DNA of 64,000 nucleotides from Hypericum androsaemum. Its lineage: Eukaryota; Streptophyta; Magnoliopsida; Malpighiales; Hypericaceae. Below the pieces are notes generated by a model. That model had not been told where the DNA came from and did no database searches. It was given only the letters and a program-made list of their open reading frames with translations. The translations under genes and the position numbers were made by a program. Shown here in pieces: positions 41,403 through 54,787 of the stretch; position 1 is the stretch's first letter; every line of letters starts with the position of its first letter. The stretch covers positions 1,302,001 to 1,366,000 of the forward strand of contig OZ023184.1 of the NCBI GenBank assembly GCA_963995505.1, given 5' to 3'.

Positions 41403-43319
41403 AATTTACCAAAAAACTATTCTCTTCAGAAAAATAGGATAGACCATTCCCCTGAACTTCAGGCTTTTCTAAGTAATTGGGTCCACACTTGTACGGAATT
41501 TTAATTTTTTTGGTATGGTGCGTAGTGCAAAGCCGCGTGCTTGTCAAATCAATCTAATATTAATTGTAGCTAATGGTGTTGTTATTAATGACGGTACAAG
41601 ACTAAGTCTTGCGATACTTGAAACGTCAAGGGAGAGCCCTATCACGGGATTTTCCCACCGAGTTTTCCCGTGATAGAGTTTTGACGAGGCCGACAGTCGC
41701 AACCTCACAAGAGGTCGAGAGGAAGTCTTGCACTAAGTAGGATGTAAGTGACCAGTTATTTAGACCACCAGCATTGGTGTCCCCGACCTTGGGACGCCCT
41801 GCCACCTAGCAGGAAAAAAATTAAAATATATAAATAAGGGAAAGGGGATGTCTGGCGCCCCCTGACACAGCGCCTCGACCAGCTTACGTTTATTTTTTTT
41901 ACTTTTTTATCTAGTTAGTTACACTTAGTACAATGTTATTCGTATAAATAAAATTTTTGGATATTATTTGTGTGGTTAAAAAAATCGGAATTATCTTTAA
42001 ACAATATGAAAATTCATATTTTTCAAAAACTCTATAAATAGAGTCCAATATTGACGACATCTCTTTATATCTCGAATTAGTTCTATCTAATTTTGTATTC
42101 CAACTTTTGTAATTATTTGTGTTACTTAATCATAATTTTTTTCTGTTTATAATTACAGAATAATCATTTTCATATATTTATTATTATTTTTATATAAACA
42201 AAAAATGATATTAGATAATATGTAGAAGAGAGAAATTAATTATTTATTCTGTGACCTAGATTAGGGCAGGTTGTTGACGTGGGCAGAAAAATATTTAATT
42301 GAGTTGGGTTGATATGCATGAGAGAGAAATTAATTATTTATTCTGTGATCTAGGTTGGAACAGATTGCAGATGCTGGTGGTCTTATATATCTAGGGGTGC
42401 TTTGCCCCTCCTATTCCAACAACAACAAAAAAGCCGCGTGCTTGTCAAATCAATCTAATATTAATTTTGTATTCCATAATATTATAACTCAACAAATTAA
42501 AAAATGTTTAAAAAAACCAATATAAAACCACTGTTGCTACGGTACTATGTACGGAAACTTTATTTTATGCTTCTTGATTCTTATATAACGCGTTTCACAT
42601 AAACAAATCCAAGTGAGCTACTCTAATTTTTGTTAATCAATCAGTGATGAATTCTAATAGTGAATGATGTGGAAAAACAAAAGAAATTGGCCAAATCAAC
42701 CGTCAATTCGCCAAATCAACTGATGAATCAAAATTTTGATTTGGTTGTTGGTTGATTCGGCGAATTATGTATAGAAAATAGAAATATGATCAAATTTGGA
42801 AGGAAAGGGAAATTGAAATTTCAAAATCTTCGTTTAATCCCGTAATTCTCCTCTCACTTCCTGTGTAGTCCCGTCGGACCAATCACCCCTCTCGCCTAGT
42901 CAGGCCGGTGTCAGGCGGCGCCAAAGCGTCAGTGGGTGGGGCCCACAGTTGGCCGTTGGTCTTTTAATTTTTTTTATAAATTCAAATTTTATTTCAAAAC
43001 ACTATAAATACCACATTTCAATCTTCAAATTTTACACAATTCAATTACAATTCTCCAATTCTCTAATATCTTCATTGACAAATTTGATGCCTATAAGCAT
43101 TCTTGCAAAGTTTATTACTTACCTATTCGAAAAATTCAAACAAAATTCGAAAAAATTAAAATGTAAGAAAATAAATTCGGATAAATTCAATTCGAATTCG
43201 TCCTTGGACAAATTGAAACCGAATCATAATTTTGATAGTAAGAATATGGCAAATTATAAGTAGAATAATTTCTAGATATATAAACTACGAAATTACAGTA
43301 TGTGGAATGTTAACATGCA
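41403..43319. other. Intergenic repeat-rich stretch, no gene seen
   Basis: A 37-base exact direct repeat starting AAAGCCGCGTGCTTGTCAAA lies at 41529-41565 and 42430-42466. Between them are an 11-bp hairpin (41639-41676), a TATA-like CTATAAATAGAG (about 42033-42044) and a 45-bp direct repeat GAGAGAAATTAATTATTTAT (about 42230 and 42324). GTGTCAGGCGGCGCC near 42910 and CTATAAATACC at 43002 suggest DNA-transposon remnants. The frame at 42949-43263 is low-complexity. Confidence 0.45.
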
Positions 43320-46235
43320 TACTAATGACTACAATAATTTTCTTTCTCGCTCCAATGATTCTCGTTATGAAGTCAATATCACTTGGGGTTGGGGCATATA
43401 TTATCCATATTTATTTTAGGGGTAAAAAAAAAAGATATATTATCCATATGGGACAAAGAAAAAGAGACATGTGATGTGAGGATATAATAATGTATGTACC
43501 GCGTGATGATGGTCTGTGAAGACCAAATTCGTCCTCGGGCCAATCACAGTGTGTTCACTTTTACTAAAGTGTCCTTGACTACTTCGTGAGGAAGCAGAGC
43601 AGCAACTATATTATAATATGGAAGCCACCCACATGTTTAGTTTAGTTTCATGATCAATTAATTTCCCCTCCATTTCTAAGACACTAATCCCACCTGAGCA
43701 GCAGCTTGTAAGTTAATTATTTCCATCTTCTGTCTCTCTTAGTTAGTACTTGTTCTGTTGTTTGTGTTTTATTTCCTGAATTATGAGATTTTTTTAACCC
43801 TGTGATCATATTTTAAGAGTCCGATCATAACGAAGTTCCAAGTCCGAGAGGATTGGTGAATAGGCTGTTGTTCTGTATGCAGATTGTCCGATCATTCGGT
43901 TGATCTGCGGTCCGGATAGTTCAGGATGGATAGAATCAGTGACTTGCCTGCCGATATCATAGAAAAAATCCTGGGTAGCTTGCCGATGGCAGATGCTGCA
44001 AGGACCAGCATCTTGTCCACGAAGTGGAGGCACAAATGGGAAGAAGCTCCTCAGCTCGTATTCGACCGCAGTTTCGTCAGTGATCTGCAGAGAAGGCGAG
44101 GACCCATCAGCGATTCGCTTCTGATGAAGACTATACTCTACGAGGTGCTATTGGCCCACTCCGGGTCAGTGAACAAGTTCGTGCTCTCCATTCCTCAGCT
44201 GGAAAGCTGCCCCGAGATTGACCACATGATTCGATTCGTAGCCAAGAGAGGTGTCCATGATTTCAAGCTTTCCATCTTGAGCGAGGGCTTCCACAAGTTG
44301 CCTTCCCACCTGTTTGCAAATAAACAACTCAGGAATCTCAAGCTCTACTCTTGTGTGGTTGAAACTCCGCCCGGGTTTGGAGGGTTCAATAAGCTTGTAA
44401 CTCTGGAGTTTCAGAAAGTTATCATCGATCCCGACTTCTTCGAGGCATTCATCGCCAAGTGCCCGCAACTCGAGAGGCTGGTGCTAAGTAGCTGCATTTG
44501 CGAAGAGCCCTGCGTCATCAACCTCAACGCTCCCAACCTGAAGTTCTTCAGCTACACTGGGGAGTACGCGTCTATTTGTTTCAAGAACATGCCGCTTCTC
44601 GAAGTAGCATCCGTTTATAACTCTGCAGGCGAACATCCCACGAACATGCGTTACTTGGATGAGGTTCTTTCTGGCCTGCATGGTATACAATCTCTGAGCA
44701 TAGACAATTACTTTCTCGAGGTACGGAGTTAAAACACATCACTCGTTAATTTCTCCTTACATTCGATCCTTGTCTGAGATCCTTTTTTTTTTTTTTTTTG
44801 CATTTGTGACAAGACCGTCATTGTCCGCGACACATCAAGGAGGCTTCCAAATGCTCTGAACCAGCTAAAGGTTCTCGAGGCGTTCGATCTGTGTCTCGCT
44901 GATGAGGCGGAATTCTCATGCTTGCTTGGCCTGATTAGAAGCTGTCCTAACCTGGAAGAGCTTAGGATTGAGGTTAGCTGCTACTCAAGCTATATAAATC
45001 ATGATCAAGTATCTCCCTTTTTTTTTAGTTCAAAGGTTCATTCGATTTCCGTTTTGCAGATGACCCCTGATGCAGATTTCGAAACAAGTCCATCCCTGCA
45101 ACAGATAAATGCTGATGGAATCCCCGCCTTTTCGCTGAACAAACTCCGGAAAGTGAACTTCCACGGGTTTGCAGGTACAAATTTCGAAATGGAGCTGATC
45201 AAGTTTCTGCTGTCCAAGCTCCCTGCACTCAGGATTATGTATGTCCAGCCTCCTGCTGGAATGGAAGACAGAGAACAACTCAAACTTGTGAAGAGGATCG
45301 TCCGGTTTCAACGCGCGTCGCCTGTTGCTGAAATCGTGTACGGAGATTGATGTCCAACTTGCATATCAGCAGCATGCTGATGCTATAAAACCGTGCTTGT
45401 GTTATATGTAAGAATATGGATGGGTTTATCATAAAATTTAAACTGCTATGATGTCAGCTTGTTTGCTAATGTTCTAATATTTAGAATCAAACTCCCATTA
45501 ACATCATCAATTGAAATATTTTCTCGAAACGTTTCAATTAAAGGTGCCATCTCTGCTTTGATTTGAATGAGACGCTCAAAAAAGGAGGCGGGCGGAAAAT
45601 GTCGAGACATCTAATCTAATACCACATCGATTTTGTTTGCAAGCAAATTACATATTTATAAACCTTGGAAACGCTGAGCTCATTTTCCCGGGTTGTGTCA
45701 TAAAATTGTATGTGAACGACATGATATCTTCCTTTTGACGTCATAATTTTTTATATAATTAACGAACTTTATTACCACAAAAAATAAATGTGTGTCAATA
45801 TTTAATAATTTCTCCATCTTAATAACTAATATTTTTAGAAAATTTTTAATGTTAAATCTCCGGTTGATTGGTGCCATTTGTTTTTTTAGCAGATACAACT
45901 AAAATGGACTATACACCGTTCGAGGTCACTGATAATATTAAAAGCAAGCACATAAGCTTCTCTAATCTCAGTGGCAGTGAAGAGAAGATGCTGTACAAAA
46001 AGTATATCATCTCCTTGTAAGTGAAAAAAAAATTAGAAATTAATTTTTACAACAATGCTGGGAAATTGAATTCTAGCTTCAGTCAATTTATAATACTTTG
46101 GAGTATGCGAAAATTCTTTTTGTGATGTCTTCTTAGGGCTTTTAGATGAATATTTCGTGTCTTCTTAAAAAATACCGTCCTGTGTTAAAAACGAGAATTC
46201 TTTTCAAAATCCTTGAGGCTTATATTTAGTTGGAA
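43320..46235 (+). repeat. Segmental duplication, right copy (partner 12945-17930)
   Basis: Same orientation as the left copy. It keeps the first F-box intron and has no Mutator-like element at the site equivalent to 15393-15401 (here about 45476-45484), so it shows the pre-insertion state. Homology ends at GAGGCTTATATTTAGTTGG (about 46220-46238). Confidence 0.8.
43926..45350 (+). CDS. F-box/FBD/LRR-repeat protein (At1g13570-like)
   Basis: Likely the substrate-recognition subunit of an SCF (SKP1-Cullin-F-box) ubiquitin ligase. Exons 43926-44720, 44814-44972 and 45060-45350, all phase 0, give 414 residues. F-box at about 1-45 (MDRISDLPADIIEKILGSLP, LSTKWRHKW). Degenerate LRRs follow (HKLPSHLFANKQLRNLKLYS, FNKLVTLEFQKV, CPQLERLVLSSC, APNLKFFSY). 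The C-terminal FBD is at about 335-414 (KVNFHGFAGTNFEMELIKFL, FQRASPVAEIVYGD). Introns are GTACGG...GACAAG and GTTAGC...TTTTGCAG. Length and domain order are normal for the class. The 13901 copy is its frameshifted paralogue. Target substrate unknown. Confidence 0.93.
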
Positions 46236-46698
46236 ATGGAATTCCATCGTAGGAAATGGACTATGAAAATGAATTCCATGAACGACACAATATCAATCTT
46301 TTCCAAATAAATGAGGATTTAAATTTATTAAGAAATTCATCTAGAAACTACCACTTCATCATACAGCCAAGCCAAACTTAGGGTTTAGTGGCGTGATTGT
46401 CAAGGCATACCCTTGAATTGAACTACAACCTCATAAATCATTCCCTTGATAGGACAGTATCATATACGTCAGATATGAGAGGCATTTGTTTGCCTCCAGC
46501 TGCAAAAATGTTAGCAGAAGTAGGACCCTATTGAGTTAACATCAGATGAGTTGGATTTTCCAGACAAGAGAGGCATCAAGTTGAAGGAGAGATCCGAACT
46601 ACGCGTAAAAGAAATGAATGGAATGTTAACCGGAAAGTTGTCTATAATGATCGTCGCTCGTTGTCTTCGGTTATGGACGAATCTCGGGACTGTCAGAT
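45351..46698. other. Intergenic; 3' flanks of the F-box and TTM genes
   Basis: Convergent 3' ends. Up to about 46235 the sequence belongs to the segmental duplication. The remainder likely includes the TTM 3' UTR just left of 46699. No gene seen. Confidence 0.5.
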
Positions 46699-49600
46699 TC
46701 AACTCCGAGAACGGAAGCCCCAGAACAAAGCAAGTCCTACGCCGCCAACTGCCAATGCAAGAGCCAGAGGTAGTTTAATCTGCTCAGCATCTGGAACCAT
46801 GCTCTTAGTTTTCTTTGTTCTTGCCGGCCGCGATCTGTCGCTTGTGTTCTCCCGGAGAAGATTGCTTAGACTATCCAACTGGTGCATCATTTGACGCTGC
46901 CCCCTTGCGATGACGGATATCTGCAGGGATTAAAAGGTTCATGCATGAGCAACTATCACTGAATTTCCCAGAAGATGTACCTAAATATAAAGAGAATAGA
47001 TTGGTGAAAGAAAAAGGTCATTCAAGTATGCAGATTACACACCTCCTCCACTAGCGAAGAGTCCCTCGCGAGTTGCGATGACGAAGATGAATGGGGCAAC
47101 TTCGATCCAGTCAATGAACCATTTCCCAGTCCAGTAATGAAGTAGGAAGTTGGACCAGACCCATTGCATGCTTCTGTTGGAAAAGCCATGCTTTCTTGAC
47201 TAGGAGAATTTCTCTTCACAGAAAGCTTGGAGTTTAACTCTTCAATACGGCTCGTGAAGTCATCCATTCTATCATTTAGTGAGGATATCTGCTCTGAAAG
47301 CTGAGTGACGGCGCCCTACAATGCGAGGAACGAGGATTTAATCTAACACTCCGTTACTGTGATAGCATTAAGAAGTTCAATGATCAACACGGACTCCCAA
47401 AATACCTGGTTTGCCAACATAGATGATGAATCGTCATTTCTGCGACCAAATCTTTGGGTGTTTGCAGAACGAGCATCAATCTTGGAGACATTGTGGTCCC
47501 TTTGAGTTGAATAAGAATGTGACATACCACTGCTCAAGGTAAATGAAGGTTATCCAATCGCACGGGAGAATGCAATAACAATAAACAAATTCTGAAAACA
47601 AAAAGATCAAAATAGATAACATTATTTGGTCGCACCTTTTCAGATTCTTGTTTCTCATGGCAACCCTATCTGCGGATGCTCGTGATAAGGCCTCTTTTGG
47701 ACTTGATACGACGTCTTCGTCTAAGCTGAGTTTTGTTTTCAAATCCTCTGGCAAAGCCTGCAGGTCAGTGATCGTGAGGTCACGGAAGCCAAGTGCAGAA
47801 CAGTTAATAATGATTGTCAACTTACCATAACCTCATTTACAAGCTTCTCCAGTTGAATCTGTTCGATATAGGTGCGTGGTATGTATGACCCTTCCAGGCC
47901 TAGCTGCTCTGCAACGGATTTTACAACCAGCCGATCCTTTCCTTGCACCTGATACATAAAACGACCGAAGTTACGAGAGTTAGCCAAAAGATGGCACCGT
48001 AACGTCTCCAAAATGAGTTGCTAGAAACAGCTACAACAAGAGGAGTTTGCCAACTTCAATACCTTGAGCACGCAGAAATTGAATAAATATAAAAGTAAGA
48101 TTCAGAAATGAGGAAGAATGGTCCTCTGTTGAGCACTTGCACTAATCTAATGCACAAACGAACTAAAATTAGGACGATCGGAGAAAATATTGGTTCTCCA
48201 TTTGAGAAGGGTATTGCATTTTTCGAGAAAAAAGAGTATGAAGGGGAACAATAAAAGATATTCTCGGTAGTTCCAGTGAGCTGATGGGAAAAGTGATCTG
48301 ATTGGCAATTGAGACAGTTATCTGAAAGATACAAAGAAAATGAATCCACATACCTAAGATTCAAATCTATATCTCTGAATAACAACATTGTTCGTCTTGA
48401 TCCATAGACGTAAAGTAATAAAGAAAAGTCCCCATTAAGAACCATAAAATGGTATTGGTACCTGAATATAATGTCGATTTAGCTGCTCAAGCCAATCTAT
48501 TTTCACGGACACTCTTTCATCAGTAAACCCGTGGCTGTTTCTTTTGAGTATCGTAGCTATTGTGTATCCTAGGGCCATTAACCCACCAAGAAGCCGCACA
48601 CTAACTTCAAAAGTTATTCTTGGTGATATAACAAATGGAACATCTGTCACCCATTCCTGTGGCATTGGAAGTTTATATCAGATGAAAAAAACGTAACTAC
48701 ATGGTAAGATCCGCAAGTAAAAGGCGAACAAATAAATATTACTTCTCAAGATAACTCGACTGTATCCGTAGTTGAATCAAGTCCATCAAAACTATTCTAT
48801 TGGAGAAGAATGCTAACTACTGAAGCAAATCGAGCCAGTAATAGCATATGAGCACCTATAGCTAGTTAAGGTCAAAACCTATAGTTAGGTTTGCTTCACT
48901 ATTTAAAGACATGGTTAACCACCTCCTGATGCTCATTTCCACAAATGTTATGCTTTTACTCTTTTGAAAACCACCAGATGAAACAGTATCAACAACGAAA
49001 ATAGCATTGCAACTAAAATTTGATGGGCAAACCTCAAACATGAGACTGTACTTTCCATCTTTATTGCGCATCCTCAAATATGACTGGCAAGCTTCAGGAT
49101 CTTCACCAGGTGGCAAAAGATATATATCATAGATTTGTTCCATGGTCTCGGTAAACTCTTCAGACAAAGCAGCTTTTATGTCATCCTCTGCCACTTCCCT
49201 TGCTGACTACAAGGAAAAAAAAGTAATCAGACAATACTCAAAGAAGGACAGATCGTAGCCAGCGTCAAATGGCTATATCTTCTGAATGATGATCTCCCGC
49301 AAGCACCAGAATTAAGAAATTGTAGCATGGAAAAGATTGAAGAAAAATAGATCACCAAAAACAACCTTTAAAATATATGTGGGACTTTGGAATCCAGTAA
49401 AAGGGTTGAACTTGTTAATTATTCTTATATGAGCTGTCTGGAGATCTGGCTCAATGAAGGCTTTGTACATGGGATACACCTACACAAAACAATGAGTGTC
49501 AAGGCTTTGGAAGAAAACCTCCTCGAATGTAGTGAAATAGGAAATCCATACCAAGTGTATGAAAAAAATACAAACCGTTTCTGAAATTTGCTGGATTATT

Positions 49601-50991
49601 TCCTCAGGTTCTTGGCCGGCACGTTGGATATCACGTAAAACTCTTTTTACAAGATCAAAATGCACACCCCCTGTTACGGATACTCTTAAGTCCAGCAAAG
49701 GCCGCAACTTTTCACTCAAAGCGTATATTCCCTCAATGATCACTACCCTTGAAGTAGGAACTTCAATCGTCCTGCAAAAATTAGATGCATCAGAGACTAT
49801 CTGAGCTAAGACTAGTAACTTTATTTAGGGAAAGCATGGAACTCAACCTGTATCCTACTCTGGAGCTAGACTTGAAATCATATATAGGAACCTCAACAGC
49901 TTTCCCTGATTTCAGATCTTGGACATTCTGGAGCAAAGTGTCATAGTCCGTCAAGCGAGGATCTGTTCGAAGGCATGGTTAGACTGACATGTAGAGGTCC
50001 GAATAATTCAATAGATACTGTTTTGCAGCAAATGATATAGCTTGTAAATTACTGTAGAATCAGCCTTTCCGGTTACTTGCATAGTCAAACTAAGTGTATG
50101 TATTTTGCATCTTAAAAAAGGGCAGGACAAGTTTGCAAGCATTCCCTGGCTAAGCTGGAACTCATGCATCTAAATGACCAAAATTCCCTAATATTTTAAC
50201 TCAAGCAAAACGGTCTAGCTAAAAAGTGACTAAAATCAATTTAAAAACACAAATCAATTAAAATGTACATATGGATTGAAAAAGAACACCTATCAGAAAT
50301 AATTGATGCAGTCTGCAGATTTCAAGGTTTAATTCCTTACATTATTAAATTGAAAATGAAACAAAAATGGTACCCAGTATCAGAATCTTTTATACTGCAA
50401 AAGAAATAAGCATCAAGTCCTTGAGAAAACAAATTTCTTCTGTGGCCTCGATATAAAGGATCTGTCCCTAAATGGACTCAGCAGCCAAATACATAAACCC
50501 AATAAACAAACAGTTTCTAGGGGACATGATTCCTAATGGTAAATAAAAACAGGCATCACTGCAGGATACCAATCAAATAGACATTCAAATGATACCAATG
50601 TAACGTATCCTAAATACTTATTAACTGACAGCTATCAACTGAAGGAAATCTTACCGTCGAAATTTCCATCGACGACACGGCTTGCATCATTGTAGTTGTC
50701 CATGGATATTACAGCAACACTGGGCATGAAATTCTGTATCTTTTCAGTGAAAATGGTCTTGCCAGCTCCTGAAGGACCAGCTAAACCAACTAAAACAATT
50801 CCATCATTCTTTTGCGCTAATAACTGGCATGCACGAATAAACACAAAGAAACCCTTCTCAAATGATAGAGAACTCTGAAATGGAACAATCTCATAGCGGT
50901 TGGAATTCTTCCTCTTAACCAGTTTAACTTGATCTTTCAGAAGACCCATCCTTTTTGGGTGTAATTCAGAACCAGAATTATCTAAGGCCAT
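46699..50991 (-). CDS. TTM2: TTM1/TTM2-type triphosphate tunnel metalloenzyme (P-loop kinase + CYTH)
   Basis: Arabidopsis TTM1 and TTM2 hydrolyse pyrophosphate, sit on the mitochondrial outer membrane and act in senescence and immunity. Coding exons (minus): 50991-50655, 49962-49848, 49771-49576, 49479-49366, 49206-49033, 48656-48462, 47948-47826, 47757-47636, 47529-47406, 47315-47043, 46920-46699, giving 664 residues. Uridine-kinase-like P-loop [11 protein letters not shown] at 69-79; [20 protein letters not shown] follows. CYTH part about 235-440 ([40 protein letters not shown]). Coiled coil near [17 protein letters not shown]-terminal hydrophobic anchor (about 640-658) ends FRSRS. Start: ATG after a UTR acceptor at 51010. 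TTM1 versus TTM2 is not resolved; the symbol is by general similarity. All introns have GT-AG. Confidence 0.93.
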
Positions 50992-52300
50992 CACGGATAG
51001 GTTGGCTCTCTACAAGAGAAACAAACAAAAGCAAAGTCAATGCTAATAAAAGCAGATGTAATTTGTCAGCATTTACACATGCAAAGACACACATAAGATG
51101 CTATACAAATTGATAAATCCAGACAGAGAACACTAAGCTAATAACGGATAAAGTGAATCAATATGTAACCGGTTTTCTGCACTTGATAACAAGTGTGCGC
51201 GCAGACGAACACTTCCATGGAACTGAGACTACAATATTTACTACAAACATGAGACCGTAATATGCATCTGAAATTAAAGCTAGCTAAAAAAAGATTGCAC
51301 GACATTCTTTAACCAAATGCTGTTCTGCTTAACCATCATTCTAGTCTAAACATTCTTTGTTAACCCTGCCTCATTCTCCTGATAAAAAAGGGAATAATTG
51401 GTCAACCCAACCCCACTGTTTCGGATTATTCTCCAGCTTCTTAGTCCCGAGAGACCTCTGGAAAATATTTCAAAAATAGGAGTCAGATCCCAGAACTCCC
51501 CGTTTCGAAAGTTGATAAACAAAAATCTTACAGCAGGCCAGAATGTATCATGAATCCCTAGACATCAACCACACTCTTCGATGTAATTTTAGCTTAGTCC
51601 ACTTCAGTTTGAGTAAATTCCTTCGCTAATCTATACGAGGTGAACAAAACCAAGCCCTACCGCGTCCAACCTAACCGCTACCTTTCCCTGTCACATTGGC
51701 AACCTCCCAACAAGTTATGCAACTACAAAATGCCTTCAAACAAATAACAATGTACAATTATGAGCAAGACAGTTACTCTTTTTTTTTGGAGAAGCAGAAG
51801 CAAGACAATTGCTAATCAACCAACCAGCACCAAAAAACATAACCATGTCCATTCAAGCACAGAGCTTTACGATCCATGTTATGATGAGAATCAGACATCA
51901 CAATACGAGTTAAAAAAAATAAATATTACATTTTTTTTAAAATTTCCAGATAACCATGTACCACCACATTGTAAACAAAATTTCATCCAGAGCTTGCAAT
52001 GAGAAAGGATCAAAATTCAAAACCAAAACCACTAAAAAAAAGATCTAATCAAACTAAAAAAGCTGAAATCGATCAAAACGGCGATGACCCAGATGGCAAA
52101 ACGACAGAGGAATCACAACCCAGAAGCCAAAATTTGCAGAGAATTGAAGGAACAGAAGAAAGTTGGAAACTTGGGAAGAGTTGAAGTCACTAACCACGAG
52201 TTCAGTGGAAATAACTATAAAAGCCGAAGAAGAAGGAAGGAAGGAAGGAAGGAGAGAGGCCAAACAAACAAGCTTTTATTGATGGGTTTTAGCTTGTGAG
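50992..52300 (-). other. 5' leader of the TTM gene with probable UTR intron
   Basis: On the minus strand, CTTGTAG at 51016-51010 is a good acceptor 19 bases before the ATG, and GTTAGTGAC starting at 52194 is a good donor. This implies a 5' UTR intron of about 1.18 kb, as in many plant housekeeping genes. No coding exon is seen. A (GGAA)n run lies at 52233-52252 in the putative first exon. Confidence 0.55.
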
Positions 52301-52305
52301 GTGGG

Positions 52306-52315
52306 TTTATTTATA
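52306..52315 (-). promoter_or_regulatory. TATA box candidate for the TTM gene
   Basis: The minus strand reads TATAAATAAA, about 110 bases upstream of the proposed UTR donor. The next 680 bases upstream precede the Mutator-like element at 53000, which therefore lies within the potential promoter region. Confidence 0.5.
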
Positions 52316-53462
52316 TTGTGCACTACTCTTCCTTTTTTTGTTTCTGGGAATTTGTTATTAGTTTTTTCTATTTTATTTCCCGGAATTTGATATTTCATAT
52401 TTATCAGTGTTCTACTTTTTTGGGGAATTGGGAATTCTAGGCTCTAGAGAATCTCTAGTTTCACCCAGAAAGAGGGCCCAGATCGCCGCGAATCGGTTTT
52501 CCTTATTAATTGTTTTTTAAAGGAAATCTATTTGTTGTTTTTTACTTTTTTCTCTAGAAGGAAGTTGATTTAATATTTTGTAAAAAGACTTTCTAGATGG
52601 AGGAGTCAACCGGTGGAAGAATTGGATTAGGGAATTGCATTTTAACGTGACGAGGTTTGGTTTGGTTTGTTTTGTTAAGGAGTTATAAATATTGATAGTT
52701 TAGTTTGTTAACAGGTGATAACTTTGTATAAAATAGTTTACGAAAGAAATTACAATAAAAACTTTACTAGAAAATAAAAATAACATTTTAGAGATTACCG
52801 CATTATTAATTGTAACGGTTGGCGATTTGTTATGAACGTGTAGTGCGTGAACTTGTTCTTAAGCGTAAAACAATCATCTACCAATTTTCTTAGGTTTTAA
52901 ATCGAATACGAAAATTTAACAAAAATAACCTAAATACTTAAATAGGATTGATATGTCTATTAATCAAAAAATTATGGAAACATAATTACATAAAAATAAG
53001 GAAAAAGTCTAATTTAGTACCATATAGTTTCACTTTTTTAGAGTTTAGTCCATGTGGTTTCAAATTGAGAATTCAGTTCCCTGTGGTTTCCACACTTTTT
53101 CCCGAGCAGTTCCCTCGGCCAAATGGGCGTGAAATGGTACTATTTTTTAGCCTACGTGGCGGACATGTGGCAAGTGAGTGGGTTAAGTTGACGATGACAT
53201 GTATCTGGTAAATTATCGTCTCAATCCCTAATTTGTTTATATTTTTTCAAAAAGTTAATATTTAAATACTATAAAACATTTTTCTCTGTCTCCTCTCCAC
53301 TCTTCTTCTTCGACAAAAGAACCTTTCCCTCCCAGAACTCCCATTTTAGTAAAAGAATCCCAATTTTGGAGAATAGCTCACGGTCAGCTCAGCTAGGAAG
53401 AAGGAGAACAGCTCCCCCAAGCCATCTAAGTGCCCCTCCAAGCAGCTATTTATGAAAGTTGA

Positions 53463-53729
53463 ATGCAGCCCGATCCATTTGTTGATGGCTATTATTCAAA
53501 AGCGACTTACATGGAAGTGTACAAGCACTATGTAGTTCCACTTCCAAGTTCATATGAGTGGCCAGTGAGTCAAGAAGAAGATGTACACCTGCCTTTTATA
53601 AGAAGCCAACCGGTCGTCCAAAAGAAGAGAAGAAGACAAGTCGATGAACCTCAAAATCATACAAAAGTTACTCGAATTGGAGGACAAGTGTTGCTTGGCA
53701 ACTGCCAGATGGTTGGCCTTAACGTCTGA
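53463..53729 (+). pseudogene. MULE transposase, C-terminal fragment
   Basis: DPFVDGYYSKATYMEVYKHY, VVPLPSSYEWPVSQEEDV then VQKKRRRQVDEPQNHTK matches the end of plant MURA-like transposases, where the last residues after the SWIM zinc finger read 'fvdpyYskeaYl.aY...i.PlpspeeWp.....l.pP......RpkkkRrr'. The DDE core, helical domain and SWIM finger are absent, so it cannot be active. Confidence 0.75.
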
Positions 53730-54475
53730 GATTGCAGTGCGGCAATTATAGGTGAGACTCCTTCACAAAAGAGATAATGACTAAAGAATTCGCAATAATT
53801 TGAAGCTTTGGCCAGCACGAGCTAGACGTCTAAGGTAATTTAACTTAACATCAAATTGCACATTTCTTTGATAAAGTGGTATGCTTACGAATACAATGTC
53901 CCTTTTTTGTAGAAAACGACAATCGTAGGAAGTCAGCAATCTGTTGGGTCGCATGTGTAAAGATGCAATGCGTGACTGCATTGATTAACGATACTTTTGT
54001 TCTATAATCGAAAGTTGAAATTTAGCTTCGGTTGAACTTGAAGTTTAGCTTCTTTTGATTTAGTTTCTGTTGAACTTGAAGTTTAGCTTATTTTGGTTTA
54101 GCAAATATTTAGGTCTATAATCGGATGTGCTAAGTATTTTGGACTACAACCGAAAATTGTTGATCGACGATACTTTTGGTCTGTCATCGGAAGTTCTATG
54201 TATGAACATATTTTGGACTACATCTTTAAATGAACATATTTTAGATCGGATTCCTTTTCAAACTTGTTTACAAAAAAAGACAATTACAAACAGGAACCCC
54301 TTTAACACGAAGTTGTTCTAGTCAAGATCAAAGACATGAACAACCAAATGATCCAAATACTAAACATTACAATTTTAATTGAACACGATTGACCCCGATT
54401 ATAAAGAAATTATAGTTAGACGATCCAAATAATAAATATGCTAATTAGAATGATAAATATTACATAATGACGATA

Positions 54476-54787
54476 TCAATGACGTTTCTCTTCACTCTTG
54501 TGCAATTCGAACACCATATCAAAAGCATTTTCTTTTGCTTCTTGAAGTTCAACTTGTAGTTCCTCGACAGTTGATGAGAGGGTTTCAATGCGTTCTTTTT
54601 TTTGCTTAATTGACTCTAAAAGTTTTGGCAACAACTCTAACTCTTGTCGACAAGTTGGAGGATCACCCCATTGAAAGAAATTGCACATTTATTTTCCACA
54701 CTCGTTGTATCGATCACAACCATAAAACCGTCCTCTCGGGTTTTTTCGGTCCTAGCCATTTGCATAATAGAGAAAACCACATCTACA
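54476..54787 (-). pseudogene. GRF-type zinc-finger protein, decayed
   Basis: In one minus-strand frame: CRCGFLYYANG, stop, DRKNPRGRFYGCDRYNECGK, stop, MCNFFQWGDPPTCRQ, then ELELLPKLLESIKQKKERIE and a coiled coil ending KSEEKRH. C..CG....NP.GRFYGC......C.FF.W.DPP is the GRF zinc-finger consensus. Plant Mutator-like elements often carry such a gene opposite the transposase. Two in-frame stops (TAG, TAA) show decay. Confidence 0.78.

Noticed and set aside
44166..44468. Minus-strand 100-codon frame
   Set aside because: Antisense shadow of the intact F-box exon 1.
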